Shown piece after piece: positions 26,492 to 36,165 of a stretch of 64,000 bases of DNA. The position numbers were made by a program, and so were the translations under genes. This DNA comes from an uncultured Porphyromonadaceae bacterium (GTDB lineage Bacteria; Bacteroidota; Bacteroidia; Bacteroidales; Muribaculaceae): the NCBI GenBank assembly GCA_937901905.1, contig CALDIF010000084.1:1-64000 (forward strand), written 5' to 3'. The first letter of the stretch is position 1. Each line of letters starts with the position of its first letter. The notes beneath the pieces were generated by a model. It worked only from the letters and a program-made list of their open reading frames with translations, was not told the origin of the DNA and did no database searches.

Positions 26492-28246
26492 TCAAATTCC
26501 GAGGTCACGGCAAATGGTGTCAATCTTGGCATCTGCCCACTCGTTCTTGGCATCGTAAGCATCGGCACTCTCAAGAGTATCGTGTACCTCAATGTAGAAC
26601 TTGATCTTGGGTTCGGTGCCACTGGGACGTATTGAAACCTTGGTGCCGTCCTCAGTGAAATATTGCAACACGTTACTGGTGGTGGGCATTTCAAGAGGAG
26701 TCACCTCGCCTGTCTTGACATCACGCTGCTGCAGCAACTGGAAGTCGCGAATAAGCACCACGGGCGAGCCGGCGATTTCTTTTTGGGGATTTTCGCGGAA
26801 GTTCTTCATCATCAACGCGATTTCCTCGGCACCGCTCTTACCCGGACGCACGACACTGATGCCACGCTCCTTGCTGTAACCGTAGGTCATGTAAACATCA
26901 ATGAGCATGTCGTTGAGTGACATTCCCTTATCCTTTGCCCATGCGGCAATCTCCGCCATCAAGGGGATTGACGAAACCGAGTCCTTATCGCGGGCGAATG
27001 TCTCGGGAAGGTAGCCGTAACTCTCCTCACCGCCACCGAGGTACTTGGCTTCGGTGCCCTCAAGGTCGCGCATCACAGTTGCAATCCACTTGAAGCCGGT
27101 GTAGCAGTCGTACATCTTGATGCCTAATTTCTTGGCCATCTTGGCTATCAACTCGCTGGTCACAATGGTCTTGACAATGTACTCGTTGCCAGTCAAACGC
27201 CCCAACTCCTTGTTGCGAGCCATCAAGTAATAGTGGAAAATGATCTGGATTTGATTGCCGTTAAGCAGGTCGTAAACGCCCTTGGTGTTCTTGATGACAA
27301 CTGCGATACGGTCGGCATCGGGGTCGCTTGCCATGGCGATGTCTGCCTGCGTCTCGGTCGCCTTGTCGATTGCCATCTTCATCGTGGGAGGCATCTCGGG
27401 GTTGGGTTTTCCGTCAACAGTGGGGAACTCGCCGGTCATCACGTCCTGCTCGGGCACGTGAATGATGTTGGTAAAGCCCCAACGCTCCAATGAACGCGGA
27501 ATGATGTAACGTCCCACGCCGTGGATAGGAGTATACACGATTTTGAGGTCGTGTTGACGGGCATCAATATCGGGACTGAGTGAGAGCGTGTGTATTTGCT
27601 CGAGATATTGCTCATCAATGTTCTCACCGATAGTCTCAATCAAGTCGGGATTACCCTCAAAGCGCACTTCGCTGATGTCCTTGATTGCCTCCACATACTT
27701 GATGATATTGACATCATGAGGCGATACGACTTGGGCACCGTCGTCCCAGTAAGCCTTGTATCCGTTGTACTCCTTGGGGTTGTGGCTCGCAGTGATGTTA
27801 ACACCGCTTTGGCAACCGAGCAGGCGCACAGCGTAACTCAACTCGGGTGTCGGACGGGGACCTTCAAACAAGTACACTTTAATGCCGTTAGCCGAGAAGA
27901 CATTGGCAACAGTCTCGGCAAACAAGCGACTGTTGTTGCGCACGTCGTGTCCCACAACGACCTTGATTTGGTCAAGGTGCTTGAATGCCTCGTTGAGGTA
28001 GTTGGCAAGACCTTGAGTAGCCGAGCCGACAGTGTAGATATTCATGCGGTTGCAACCGGCACCCATGATGCCACGCAAACCACCGGTACCGAACTCAAGA
28101 GTTTTATAGAAGGACTCAATCAAATCGGTCTTGTCCTCACTGTCGAGCATACGGCGCACCTCGGCACGTGTTGCCTCATCATAACCATCGCCCAACCATT
28201 GTTGTGCGACTGCCGTCACTTGTTGTAACAATTGTTCGTCGTTCAT
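26492..28246 (-). CDS. Phosphoglucomutase/phosphomannomutase
   Basis: This alpha-D-phosphohexomutase interconverts sugar 1- and 6-phosphates. The 584-residue product has the active-site phosphoserine S154 in TASHNPKEYNG, the metal-binding DPDADR loop, the GGEESYG sugar-binding loop and the RPSGTEPKIK phosphate-binding loop. Its length fits the long PgcA-like group. Together with fbp next door it channels carbon to sugar phosphates. A complete phylum-type promoter sits upstream. Confidence 0.94.
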   Translation of the reverse strand: MNDEQLLQQVTAVAQQWLGDGYDEATRAEVRRMLDSEDKTDLIESFYKTLEFGTGGLRGIMGAGCNRMNIYTVGSATQGLANYLNEAFKHLDQIKVVVGHDVRNNSRLFAETVANVFSANGIKVYLFEGPRPTPELSYAVRLLGCQSGVNITASHNPKEYNGYKAYWDDGAQVVSPHDVNIIKYVEAIKDISEVRFEGNPDLIETIGENIDEQYLEQIHTLSLSPDIDARQHDLKIVYTPIHGVGRYIIPRSLERWGFTNIIHVPEQDVMTGEFPTVDGKPNPEMPPTMKMAIDKATETQADIAMASDPDADRIAVVIKNTKGVYDLLNGNQIQIIFHYYLMARNKELGRLTGNEYIVKTIVTSELIAKMAKKLGIKMYDCYTGFKWIATVMRDLEGTEAKYLGGGEESYGYLPETFARDKDSVSSIPLMAEIAAWAKDKGMSLNDMLIDVYMTYGYSKERGISVVRPGKSGAEEIALMMKNFRENPQKEIAGSPVVLIRDFQLLQQRDVKTGEVTPLEMPTTSNVLQYFTEDGTKVSIRPSGTEPKIKFYIEVHDTLESADAYDAKNEWADAKIDTICRDLGI

Positions 28247-28303
28247 GTTGTTTAAATGATATAGTTATTTAAAGATTAATAAGTCACGATAATAATATTC
28301 CCA

Positions 28304-28334
28304 CAAATATACACATTTTTCGTCGTACCACAAA
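28304..28334 (-). promoter_or_regulatory. Promoter for the phosphohexomutase gene
   Basis: On the minus strand TTTG (28331-28334) is followed after 19 nt by TATATTTG (28304-28311), an ideal TTTG-N19-TAnnTTTG arrangement about 58 nt before the ATG. Confidence 0.75.
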
Positions 28335-28426
28335 TTTTCAAGTCGAAAAAGCGCACTTGAAGCGCATTTCGGTCACTCAAATGACTGCTCGCTTGTGTGA
28401 AACACGCCATGTGCGCCACACTTGTC

Positions 28427-29107
28427 CTATCGCAGCGAAGACAAAATACTTTTTAATATCGCGAAAGTGTGGCGAGGTGCGTCCTGCCAAAAGGCGGTGT
28501 AATCGAGTGTGTTGTCATGGCTCGCCATCGGAGAATCGCTAATGACGCGCAGACTCATGAACGGGACGTGCATCACGTGGCATACTTGGGCTATAGAACC
28601 GCTTTCCATGTCAAGGGCGAGCACATCGGGATAGTCACGCTTGATGGCAAGAGCACGCTCGGTCGTGTCGACAAACCAATCGCCCGAACAAATCAAACCT
28701 TTGTGAATACCGGCTTCGTCGGGAACTCCGTCAACCAATTTTTTGTCTGCCTCAAAATAATGCGGTAAACCTTGAATACGCCCCAACTCGGTCTCGGGAC
28801 CGCACCACACGTCATGGTAAGCGACTCTCTCGCCCACCACAACATCGCCCATAGCGAGCGACGAGTCACCGGCTCCGGCGACACCGGTATTGATCACCGC
28901 ATCAGGGGCGAATTTACTCACCATGAGAGTTGTGCCCACGGCGGCATTCACCTTTCCTATACCGCATTTCATAGCGACCACATCGATACCACCGATTTTA
29001 CCGATGACAAATGTCATGTTATTGTCAAGGACACGACTGGCATTATCAATCTCGTCAAGGAGAAGTTCCATCTCCTTGTCCATTGCCACAATTACACCAA
29101 TTCGCAT
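28427..29107 (-). CDS. mtnN: 5'-methylthioadenosine/S-adenosylhomocysteine nucleosidase
   Basis: The enzyme splits MTA and SAH to adenine and the thioribose sugar, recycling methionine and removing an inhibitor of methyltransferases. The 226-residue product has family length and motifs: the N-terminal IGVIVAMDKEMELL, the GVAGA ribose region and the catalytic ALDMESGSIAQVC segment with its glutamate; the active-site SD occurs in RVISDSPM. It is a single gene with its own promoter, divergent from marC. Confidence 0.95.
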   Translation of the reverse strand: MRIGVIVAMDKEMELLLDEIDNASRVLDNNMTFVIGKIGGIDVVAMKCGIGKVNAAVGTTLMVSKFAPDAVINTGVAGAGDSSLAMGDVVVGERVAYHDVWCGPETELGRIQGLPHYFEADKKLVDGVPDEAGIHKGLICSGDWFVDTTERALAIKRDYPDVLALDMESGSIAQVCHVMHVPFMSLRVISDSPMASHDNTLDYTAFWQDAPRHTFAILKSILSSLR

Positions 29108-29135
29108 GAATAGTTAAGTTTAGTTGTTTGAGTTG

Positions 29136-29166
29136 CAAATTTACGGTTAATTCCCGACTTTTGCAA
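29136..29166 (-). promoter_or_regulatory. Promoter for mtnN
   Basis: The minus strand has TAAATTTG at 29136-29143 and a TTG 20 nt upstream (29164-29166). The -7 box is about 29 nt before the ATG. Confidence 0.6.
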
Positions 29167-29306
29167 CAGTATCATCAACACTGCCGTGCGCGTCCATATA
29201 CCACTCACACGCAACGGTGTGTCCCGATTTGCTGTTTCGGAACGTTTGGCGCACGTTGATTTTTAAAAAACGCGTCACAGTTTGGTGAAAACTGTAAACT
29301 TTTTTG

Positions 29307-29314
29307 TAATTTTG
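29307..29314 (+). promoter_or_regulatory. -7 element for marC-lon
   Basis: TAATTTTG matches TAnnTTTG 33 nt before the marC ATG. A TTTG lies 22 nt upstream at 29281-29284. It probably also serves lon, which follows marC closely. Confidence 0.55.
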
Positions 29315-29346
29315 CGTTTCGAAAAACTGATAATGCAAGAAAATTC

Positions 29347-29928
29347 ATGTTCTCACAATTTAATTTTCAGCAATCGCTCAGCGCGTTTCTTGTTCTCATA
29401 GGTATAATAGATATTATCGGCTCTATCCCCATCATACTGCAGTTGAGGGAAAAAGGTCGCGAAGTGAGCGCGTGGAAAGCCACGTTAATTTCTTTCGGAT
29501 TGATGGTGGGCTTTTTTTTCGGTGGCAACTGGATACTGCAAATTTTCGGGTGTACAATTGAGGCATTTGCTGTCGCAGGTTCGATATTAATCTTTTTCAT
29601 GGGGCTTGAAATGGTATTGGACGTAGAGATTTTCAAAAACACCGGTCCCATCAAGGAAGCCACTCTTGTACCTATCGTCTTCCCATTGATTGCGGGTGCC
29701 GGCACGTTCACCACGTTAATATCACTGCGCGCGATGTATGCCGACATCAATATCTTGTTGGGCTTGATTGTCAACATGGTGTGGGTTTATGTTGTGATAC
29801 GGTCAACCGATGTGATACGTCGCTTGCTCGGCATCAGCGGTATTTATTTCATTCGCAAGTTCTTCGGTATTATTCTGCTCGCCATTTCGGTTAAGATGTT
29901 CACCGAGAACCTTGCCAATTCACTATAA
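29347..29928 (+). CDS. MarC-family membrane protein
   Basis: This is an integral membrane protein of the MarC (UPF0056, NAAT) family. The 193 residues form about six membrane segments; the family's GAGTFTTLISL segment and IRKFFGIILLAISVKM C-terminus are visible. Despite the name, no role in drug resistance is established for the family. It precedes lon by 26 nt on the same strand. Confidence 0.9.
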   Translation: MFSQFNFQQSLSAFLVLIGIIDIIGSIPIILQLREKGREVSAWKATLISFGLMVGFFFGGNWILQIFGCTIEAFAVAGSILIFFMGLEMVLDVEIFKNTGPIKEATLVPIVFPLIAGAGTFTTLISLRAMYADINILLGLIVNMVWVYVVIRSTDVIRRLLGISGIYFIRKFFGIILLAISVKMFTENLANSL

Positions 29929-29954
29929 CCGTACCAACTTTTCATTATTATCCA

Positions 29955-32381
29955 ATGAGTTTGATTGATAAAGATAATTGTCACAATATACACGTCCAAC
30001 CCAAGGTGAGTGCCATTATCACCGAGGTTCATCAAGACAAGGTGGGTGGCGAGCAGGCAGCACAGTTGTCCTCACAGGCGGTGTATCCTTTGTTACCGTT
30101 GCGTGGCACGGTTTTATTTCCCAACCTTGCCTTGCCGGTTGCCATTGAGCGCAAATCCTCATTAAGCCTTGTCAAGGAAGCCGATAAGGAAGGTTTTATC
30201 ATCGCTGTGGTGTGCCAAGTGGTTGCCGATGCCGAACGTCCCGAACTCAAAGAGTTAGGCGCAGTGGGCACCTATGCCCGTGTGCTCAAACTCATTCACA
30301 TGCCCGATGACAGTTACACTGTGATATTACACGGCATCAAGTCGTTTGCCCTTGGCGAAATTGTTTCACGAGAGCCTTACTATAAGGCGCTTACCACCCC
30401 TATAGAAGCCGGAGAAGCTCCGCGACGCAATGCCGAGTTCAAGGCTTTGATGCAGTCCATAAGTGAGATAACCCGTCACATGCTCGAAATAATGGGCGAT
30501 GGAGGGCAGGAATTGCAATTCTCGTTAAACAACATCAAAGACCGCAAGTTATTGATTGACTTCCTTGCAATGAACTTGCCCTTTGACGTGAAGCAGAAAC
30601 AAGCGATGCTCGAGGAGAACAATGTGATGCATCGCGGTTACATGCTCTACCGGTGCTTGCAACAAGAAAACCAGTTGCTCGAGTTGCGCGACAATATACG
30701 CACTCGCACCCAAATGGACATCAGTCAGCAACAGCGCGAGCACTTCCTGCAACAACAGTTGCGAACCATACAAGAGGAATTGGGTACCGACGTGAACGAC
30801 ATGGAGACGCTTCAAAAACGCTATGAAGCACGACGCTCGTCCATGCCCGATGACGCTTGCACCATGTTTGAACGAGAATTGCGCAAGTTGGAACGTCTTA
30901 ATCCGCAGGCTCCCGATTATAGCGTACAGTATAATTATTTGGACGAATTTCTCAACCTGCCGTGGAACACCTATTCGACCGACAACTTTGACCTCAAGCA
31001 TGCCGAACGTCGTCTCAATCGCGACCACTACGGCTTGGACAAGGTTAAGGAGCGCATTCTCGAGCACTTGGCTGTGTTGAGTTTGCGTGGCGATTTCAAG
31101 TCGCCCATATTGTGTCTGTACGGTCCGCCGGGAGTCGGCAAGACATCGCTCGGGAAGTCAATTGCAACAGCGTTGGGCCGTAAGTACGCGCGCATATCAC
31201 TCGGCGGTTTGCACGACGAGTCGGAAATCAGAGGTCATCGACGCACATACGTCGGCGCGATGTCAGGACGCATCATGAGTGCCATTTCTCATTGTGGCAC
31301 ATCTAATCCTGTCATTGTACTCGACGAGATCGATAAGGTTGGTGTTGACTACAAGGGCGACCCCCGGAGTGCGTTGCTTGAGGTGTTGGATCCGGAACAA
31401 AACAGCCATTTCCACGACAATTACATTGATGTTGACTATGACTTGTCGCACGTCTTATTCATCGCAACGGCCAACAACCTGTCAACAGTGTCACAGCCGC
31501 TGCTCGACCGCATGGAGGTAATTGAACTCAACAGTTACATGCTCGAAGAGAAAATTGAGATTGCCAAGCGACATCTTGTTCCAAAACAGTTGGAAGAAAA
31601 CGGTTTCGCCAAGCGCGAGGTGCGTTTTACCGATGCCACTCTCTCGGCTCTCGCGACCGGCTACACCCACGAGGCCGGAGTTCGACAATTGGAAAAAGCC
31701 ATTGCCTCGGTCTTGCGCAAGTTGGCGCGCAAGAAGGTCATGGGCGAAGAGTACCCCACCGGTGTACGTCCCGCGATGTTACACGAGTTGTTAGGAGCCG
31801 AACGCTACAAGCCCGACCGATACGAGGGCAACACATTTACCGGTGTGGTAACCGGATTGGCATGGACGCGTGTGGGAGGCGAAATACTCTACGTTGAGTC
31901 GTCATTGGCAGCCGGAAAGGGCGAGAAACTCACGCTGACCGGCAACCTCGGTGACGTGATGAAAGAAAGTGCTGTTATCGCCTTGCAGTACTTGCGCAGT
32001 CATGCCGATGAATTGGGCATTGACATTGACATGTTCGACAAGTATAATGTCCACATTCATGTGCCCGAAGGTGCAATTCCCAAGGACGGGCCGTCGGCAG
32101 GTGTGACGATGGTTACCTCATTGGCATCATCGTTCACGCAACGTTTGGTCAAGCCCAAGTATGCCATGACGGGCGAGATAACGTTGAGGGGCAAGGTGCT
32201 GCCGGTGGGTGGTATCAGTGAGAAAATTCTTGCTGCCAAGCGAGCCGGTATAACCGATATAATTCTATGTCGCGACAACGAGAAAGACATTAACGAAATC
32301 AAACCTCAGTATATAGGAGGTCTCACATTCCACTATGTTGACACTGTTGCCGATGTATTGAACCTCGCTCTGCTGCCGTGA
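29955..32381 (+). CDS. lon: ATP-dependent protease Lon
   Basis: Lon degrades misfolded and regulatory proteins in the cytoplasm. The 808-residue product has an N-terminal substrate-binding domain (about 40-250), a coiled-coil part, an AAA domain with Walker A GPPGVGKT at 390-397 and Walker B VIVLDEIDK, and a C-terminal protease domain with the catalytic dyad S714 (in PKDGPSAG) and K757 (in GGISEK). All catalytic elements are intact. It probably shares a transcript with marC. A strong terminator follows. Confidence 0.97.
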   Translation: MSLIDKDNCHNIHVQPKVSAIITEVHQDKVGGEQAAQLSSQAVYPLLPLRGTVLFPNLALPVAIERKSSLSLVKEADKEGFIIAVVCQVVADAERPELKELGAVGTYARVLKLIHMPDDSYTVILHGIKSFALGEIVSREPYYKALTTPIEAGEAPRRNAEFKALMQSISEITRHMLEIMGDGGQELQFSLNNIKDRKLLIDFLAMNLPFDVKQKQAMLEENNVMHRGYMLYRCLQQENQLLELRDNIRTRTQMDISQQQREHFLQQQLRTIQEELGTDVNDMETLQKRYEARRSSMPDDACTMFERELRKLERLNPQAPDYSVQYNYLDEFLNLPWNTYSTDNFDLKHAERRLNRDHYGLDKVKERILEHLAVLSLRGDFKSPILCLYGPPGVGKTSLGKSIATALGRKYARISLGGLHDESEIRGHRRTYVGAMSGRIMSAISHCGTSNPVIVLDEIDKVGVDYKGDPRSALLEVLDPEQNSHFHDNYIDVDYDLSHVLFIATANNLSTVSQPLLDRMEVIELNSYMLEEKIEIAKRHLVPKQLEENGFAKREVRFTDATLSALATGYTHEAGVRQLEKAIASVLRKLARKKVMGEEYPTGVRPAMLHELLGAERYKPDRYEGNTFTGVVTGLAWTRVGGEILYVESSLAAGKGEKLTLTGNLGDVMKESAVIALQYLRSHADELGIDIDMFDKYNVHIHVPEGAIPKDGPSAGVTMVTSLASSFTQRLVKPKYAMTGEITLRGKVLPVGGISEKILAAKRAGITDIILCRDNEKDINEIKPQYIGGLTFHYVDTVADVLNLALLP

Positions 32382-32398
32382 GAGCGTGATTACAGTAA

Positions 32399-32439
32399 AT
32401 GTGAGGCGTGATACCGTTTTCAAGTATCACGCCTCACAT
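32399..32439 (+). terminator. Terminator after lon
   Basis: A perfect 16-bp stem (atgtgaggcgtgatac / gtatcacgcctcacat) with a 9-nt loop is followed by ctgtttaatttt. It lies between convergent lon and the alpha-amylase gene and could act for both. Confidence 0.85.
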
Positions 32440-32480
32440 CTGTTTAATTTTAATAACTTATGTGACTGCTCAAAGCGACA

Positions 32481-33899
32481 TCATTTAGTCAATATCAATG
32501 CCGACATCGGGGCAAGTGTAGTGCGCAATACACCTTTCTTCACTTGCACACGTTGAGCGGTGACCGCATCACGATATTTACCGTTTGCTATGGTCAACGC
32601 CAACGCCACATCTGCCGCCGATTCATCAAGATTAATGATAACAGCAGCGTCGGTTCCGCGCTCGACAATGATTTGCTTTCCGTCGTCACTGAAGATCAAA
32701 TGCTCGGGCTTGCCCATGTTGGCATGGCGGAACTCATTAACAGCGCGCACGAGCGGATGCTTGAACTCGTCGTTACCGACCTTGCCAATCTCATTATCAC
32801 CCCAATAATTATCACGAGTGCTTCCGTGAGGGCGTGAATAGAATAGCGGTGTACCGAATTGACGTGCTGCAAGGAACACCCAACCCAAGCGCACCAATTC
32901 ATCGCTCATGCCCGCCGAGGCGTGCTCATTACAGTAGGTATCATGCGACTCAACCCATGTTACCAGATGGGCAGGGTCTACCGAATGGTGCCATGACAGC
33001 AAATTATCGGCATGAGCATTGTGCTTATTCAACACGTTGCGCAGTACCCAACCGAGGTTACTTGCTGTGAGATCCATATACTTGGCATAACCTTGTTCCG
33101 GCACATTCTTGTCCTGCAACACTTCGCCGTAAATAAACAATTCATCACGGGGAACAGCCAGTGACAAGCCCTTGACCGGCTTACGCCCCGTTGCAACGTC
33201 CCAAAAGTCGTTTTGCGGCGAACGTGGATCCCGCGGTTCATCAGGCAAGCCGATGTGCTTGGCCGTGTCGTAACGGAACCCACGAGCACCACATGCCAAC
33301 ACGTCGTTCACATATTGCATGTAGTAATATTGGAAGTCGGGATTTTCGGTATTCACATCGGGCAAAGTCCCCATTTCACCGGTTGTACACTGATAACGGT
33401 CGCTATAATCTTTAATGGGCCACAATCCGTTAGCGTGGAACAAATTCTCGCGTCCGCCCACAGCACTGTCAAGACGGGCATTGATACAACGGCGATCAAT
33501 CACCGTGTGGTTAGGCAGCACGTCAACGATCACACGCACTCCAAGACGGTTAGCCTCAGCACACATAGCCTTGAATTCGTCACGAGTACCCAGTTGGTAG
33601 TTGCCTATAGTCCAATCGGTGGGCTGATAATGATAATACCACTTGCCATTGCCGAATAACTGACGACCGCCATTGTCGCCCACGTAACACTCGTTAATGG
33701 GCGAGGTCTGCACGATAGTATAACCGGCCTCCTTAATCTCGGGCAAGTGCTCACGAATTGTGTTGAACGACCACGACCACGCGTGGAGAATAATCTCGTT
33801 GTTACCTTGCACCGCAACCGGTTCGGCAGCGTCGGTTGCTATCGGAGCCAAGGCGATGGCGAGCACAGCAATGGATAAATGTTGAAAAATGCGTTTCAT
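32481..33899 (-). CDS. Secreted alpha-amylase (GH13)
   Basis: This exported enzyme hydrolyses alpha-1,4 glucan bonds. The 472-residue product has a signal peptide (about 1-24), a TIM barrel with the GH13 regions DVLPNH, GFRYD211TAKH (nucleophile), GE259V (acid/base) and ESHD320 (stabiliser), and a short C-terminal beta domain. It lacks a lipobox, so it may be periplasmic. No SusC/SusD pair is next to it. It has its own promoter within the groEL terminator region. Confidence 0.93.
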   Translation of the reverse strand: MKRIFQHLSIAVLAIALAPIATDAAEPVAVQGNNEIILHAWSWSFNTIREHLPEIKEAGYTIVQTSPINECYVGDNGGRQLFGNGKWYYHYQPTDWTIGNYQLGTRDEFKAMCAEANRLGVRVIVDVLPNHTVIDRRCINARLDSAVGGRENLFHANGLWPIKDYSDRYQCTTGEMGTLPDVNTENPDFQYYYMQYVNDVLACGARGFRYDTAKHIGLPDEPRDPRSPQNDFWDVATGRKPVKGLSLAVPRDELFIYGEVLQDKNVPEQGYAKYMDLTASNLGWVLRNVLNKHNAHADNLLSWHHSVDPAHLVTWVESHDTYCNEHASAGMSDELVRLGWVFLAARQFGTPLFYSRPHGSTRDNYWGDNEIGKVGNDEFKHPLVRAVNEFRHANMGKPEHLIFSDDGKQIIVERGTDAAVIINLDESAADVALALTIANGKYRDAVTAQRVQVKKGVLRTTLAPMSALILTK

Positions 33900-33954
33900 A
33901 GAATATCTTGTAAAACAATGGTTATTAGTCCGGTCACGGTTTTCTCTGTCACTG

Positions 33955-33962
33955 CAAAGTTA
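33955..33962 (-). promoter_or_regulatory. -7 element for the GH13 alpha-amylase
   Basis: The minus strand reads TAACTTTG about 56 nt before the start codon. A TTG lies 19 nt upstream (33982-33984), inside the loop side of the groESL terminator, so terminator and promoter overlap. Confidence 0.55.
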
Positions 33963-33967
33963 CAAAA

Positions 33968-33998
33968 AAAACGACATCTGCCAAGCAAATGTCGTTTT
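33968..33998 (-). terminator. Terminator of groES-groEL
   Basis: The stem aaaacgacat / atgtcgtttt has a loop of 11 nt and, on the minus strand, ends in a run of eight T. It is a classic intrinsic terminator 25 nt after the groEL stop. Confidence 0.9.
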
Positions 33999-34022
33999 AA
34001 AGTTAATTGGAACGATGGCCTA

Positions 34023-35660
34023 TCACATCATGCCGCCCATTCCGCCCATGCCGGGAGCACCTGCAGCGGGTGCCGGTGCCTCTTCCTTCTTCTCGGCAAT
34101 GACACATTCGGTGGTGAGGAACATTCCGGCAATTGATGCCGCATTCTCAAGCGCGACGCGTGCGACCTTTGCGGGATCAATCACGCCGGTCTCAAACAAG
34201 TTCTCATACTTGTCGGTGCGAGCGTTGTAACCGAAGTCACCCTTGCCCTCTTTCACCTTGTTGACCACGACAGCACCTTCCAAACCTGCATTGTCAACAA
34301 TCTGACGAAGCGGCTCCTCAATAGCACGGCGAATAATGTGAATACCCGTCAACTCGTCGGCATTGTCGGCACTGAGGTTATCGAGGGTCTCAATGCAACG
34401 GACGTAGGCGACACCGCCACCGGGAACTATACCCTCGGCAACTGCAGCACGGGTTGCACTCAAAGCATCATCGACACGGTCTTTCTTCTCCTTCATCTCA
34501 ACCTCGCTGGGTGCACCCACATAGAGCACTGCGACACCACCGCTCAACTTGGCAAGACGCTCTTGCAGTTTCTCCTTGTCGTAAGTCGACTTGGTGACCT
34601 CGATTTGGGCACGAATTTGAGCGATACGGTCAGCAATAAGAGCCTTGTCACCGGCACCGTTAACGATTGTCGTGTTCTCCTTATTGACTGTGATCTTCTC
34701 GGCTGTGCCAAGCATGTCAATAGTGGCACCCTCGAGAGTGAGACCCTTCTCCTCGCTGATTACCACACCACCGGTAAGAATGGCGATGTCCTCGAGCATA
34801 TCCTTGCGACGGTCACCGAAGCCCGGAGCTTTCACAGCACACACCTCGAGCGAACCGCGCAGGCGGTTTACAACGAGCGATGCCAATGCCTCTCCATCAA
34901 CATCTTCGGCAATAATCAACATAGGACGATGTTCTTGCAATGCGGCCTGTAACAACGGCAAAATATCCTTCAGACCACTGATTTTCTTGTCAAACAGCAG
35001 AATGTAGGGACGCTCCATCTCACATTCCATCTTCTCACCGTTAGTCACGAAGTAAGGTGAAATGTAACCGCGGTCGAACTGCATACCCTCAACGACTTCA
35101 ACATGGGTATCGGTGCCCTTGGCTTCCTCAACGGTAATGACACCATCGCGCTTGACTTTCTCCATCGCTGTTGCGATGAGTTGACCGATTTCCTCGTCGT
35201 TGTTGGCACTCACACGCGCCACGTTCTCAATCTTGCGCAAGTCATCACCCACCTCTTGAGCCTGGGCACGAATAGCCTCGACAACGGCACGCACTGCCTT
35301 GTCAATACCGCGCTTGAGATCCATGGGGTTGGCACCGGCAGCAACATTCTTCAAACCCTCGTTGATAATGCTTTGGGCAAGGATAGTTGCAGTCGTTGTT
35401 CCGTCACCGGCATCATCGTTGGTCTTGCTCGCCACTTCCTTAACCAGTTGTGCACCAATGTTCTGGAACTCGTCCTCAAGTTCCACCTCACGCGCCACGC
35501 TCACACCGTCCTTGGTGATGTGCGGAGCACCGTACTTCTTGTCAAGAATAACGTTGCGACCCTTGGGACCCAATGTAACCTTAACGGCATTGCTCAACTG
35601 GTCAACACCTTTCTTAAGTTCCTCACGAGCCTTGATATCAAATTTAATGATTTTAGCCAT
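34023..35660 (-). CDS. groEL: Chaperonin GroEL
   Basis: This is the 60-kDa chaperonin subunit that folds proteins in the GroES-capped ring. From the ATG at 35660 (MAKIIKFD) the product has 545 residues, the usual length, with the GDGTTTATILA nucleotide-binding motif and the C-terminal Gly/Met tail (GMGGMGGMM). An upstream frame extension of seven residues is rejected because MAKxIKFD is the conserved start. It follows groES by 48 nt. Confidence 0.98.
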   Translation of the reverse strand: MAKIIKFDIKAREELKKGVDQLSNAVKVTLGPKGRNVILDKKYGAPHITKDGVSVAREVELEDEFQNIGAQLVKEVASKTNDDAGDGTTTATILAQSIINEGLKNVAAGANPMDLKRGIDKAVRAVVEAIRAQAQEVGDDLRKIENVARVSANNDEEIGQLIATAMEKVKRDGVITVEEAKGTDTHVEVVEGMQFDRGYISPYFVTNGEKMECEMERPYILLFDKKISGLKDILPLLQAALQEHRPMLIIAEDVDGEALASLVVNRLRGSLEVCAVKAPGFGDRRKDMLEDIAILTGGVVISEEKGLTLEGATIDMLGTAEKITVNKENTTIVNGAGDKALIADRIAQIRAQIEVTKSTYDKEKLQERLAKLSGGVAVLYVGAPSEVEMKEKKDRVDDALSATRAAVAEGIVPGGGVAYVRCIETLDNLSADNADELTGIHIIRRAIEEPLRQIVDNAGLEGAVVVNKVKEGKGDFGYNARTDKYENLFETGVIDPAKVARVALENAASIAGMFLTTECVIAEKKEEAPAPAAGAPGMGGMGGMM

Positions 35661-35708
35661 AATTTGTAGAATATTAGTCAAGTTTTACTAATGATTAATC
35701 AAAATAAA

Positions 35709-35984
35709 TCAAGCATTGATAACGATAGCCAAAATGTCGCTTTGGCGCATCATCAACAACTTGTCGCCATCTACCTCAATCTCGGTACCGGCATACTTGC
35801 CATAGAGTACGGTATCACCTGCCTGAACTTGCATCTGCTCGTCCTTGGTTCCGTTACCAACTGCCTTGACGATACCCTTGAGGGGTTTTTCTTTGGCACT
35901 ATCGGGGATGATGATACCGCCGACCACTTCTTCTGCTTTTGCGGGCTCCACGAGAACGCGATCACCCAACGGTTTGATTGTCAT
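35709..35984 (-). CDS. groES: Co-chaperonin GroES
   Basis: GroES is the lid of the GroEL chamber. The 91-residue product has family length with the N-terminal IKPLGDRVLVEP strand, the mobile loop region (GGIIIPDSAKEKP) and the roof segment. It is first in the groES-groEL operon. The upstream region (36091-36121) contains palindromes that may be operator sites. Confidence 0.97.
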   Translation of the reverse strand: MTIKPLGDRVLVEPAKAEEVVGGIIIPDSAKEKPLKGIVKAVGNGTKDEQMQVQAGDTVLYGKYAGTEIEVDGDKLLMMRQSDILAIVINA

Positions 35985-36090
35985 GATTGATTTATATTAA
36001 TATTAATGTTAATAGTTCAATTTGCTGCATCGCATCGCGATACACCGGCTTTATTGCACTGACCGTGCCAACGACCGAAACATGACGTTT

Positions 36091-36121
36091 TGTCACATTT
36101 GTGACAGTGACATTTCTGTCA
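36091..36121 (-). promoter_or_regulatory. Paired palindromes upstream of groES
   Basis: Two adjacent palindromes lie about 107-137 nt before groES: tgtcacatttgtgaca (36091-36106, 7-bp arms, 2-nt spacer) and tgacatttctgtca (36108-36121, 5-bp arms). They could bind a dimeric regulator. A related sequence occurs before htpG. Confidence 0.5.
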
Positions 36122-36134
36122 TCATGTCAAGCGA

Positions 36135-36162
36135 ATGCCCGACTGCATGTGCAATCGGGCAT
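36135..36162 (-). terminator. Terminator-like hairpin after yraN
   Basis: An 8-bp stem (atgcccga / tcgggcat), extended by 4 further pairs after one mismatch, lies 4 nt past the yraN stop. No strong U run follows. Confidence 0.65.
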
Positions 36163-36165
36163 CGT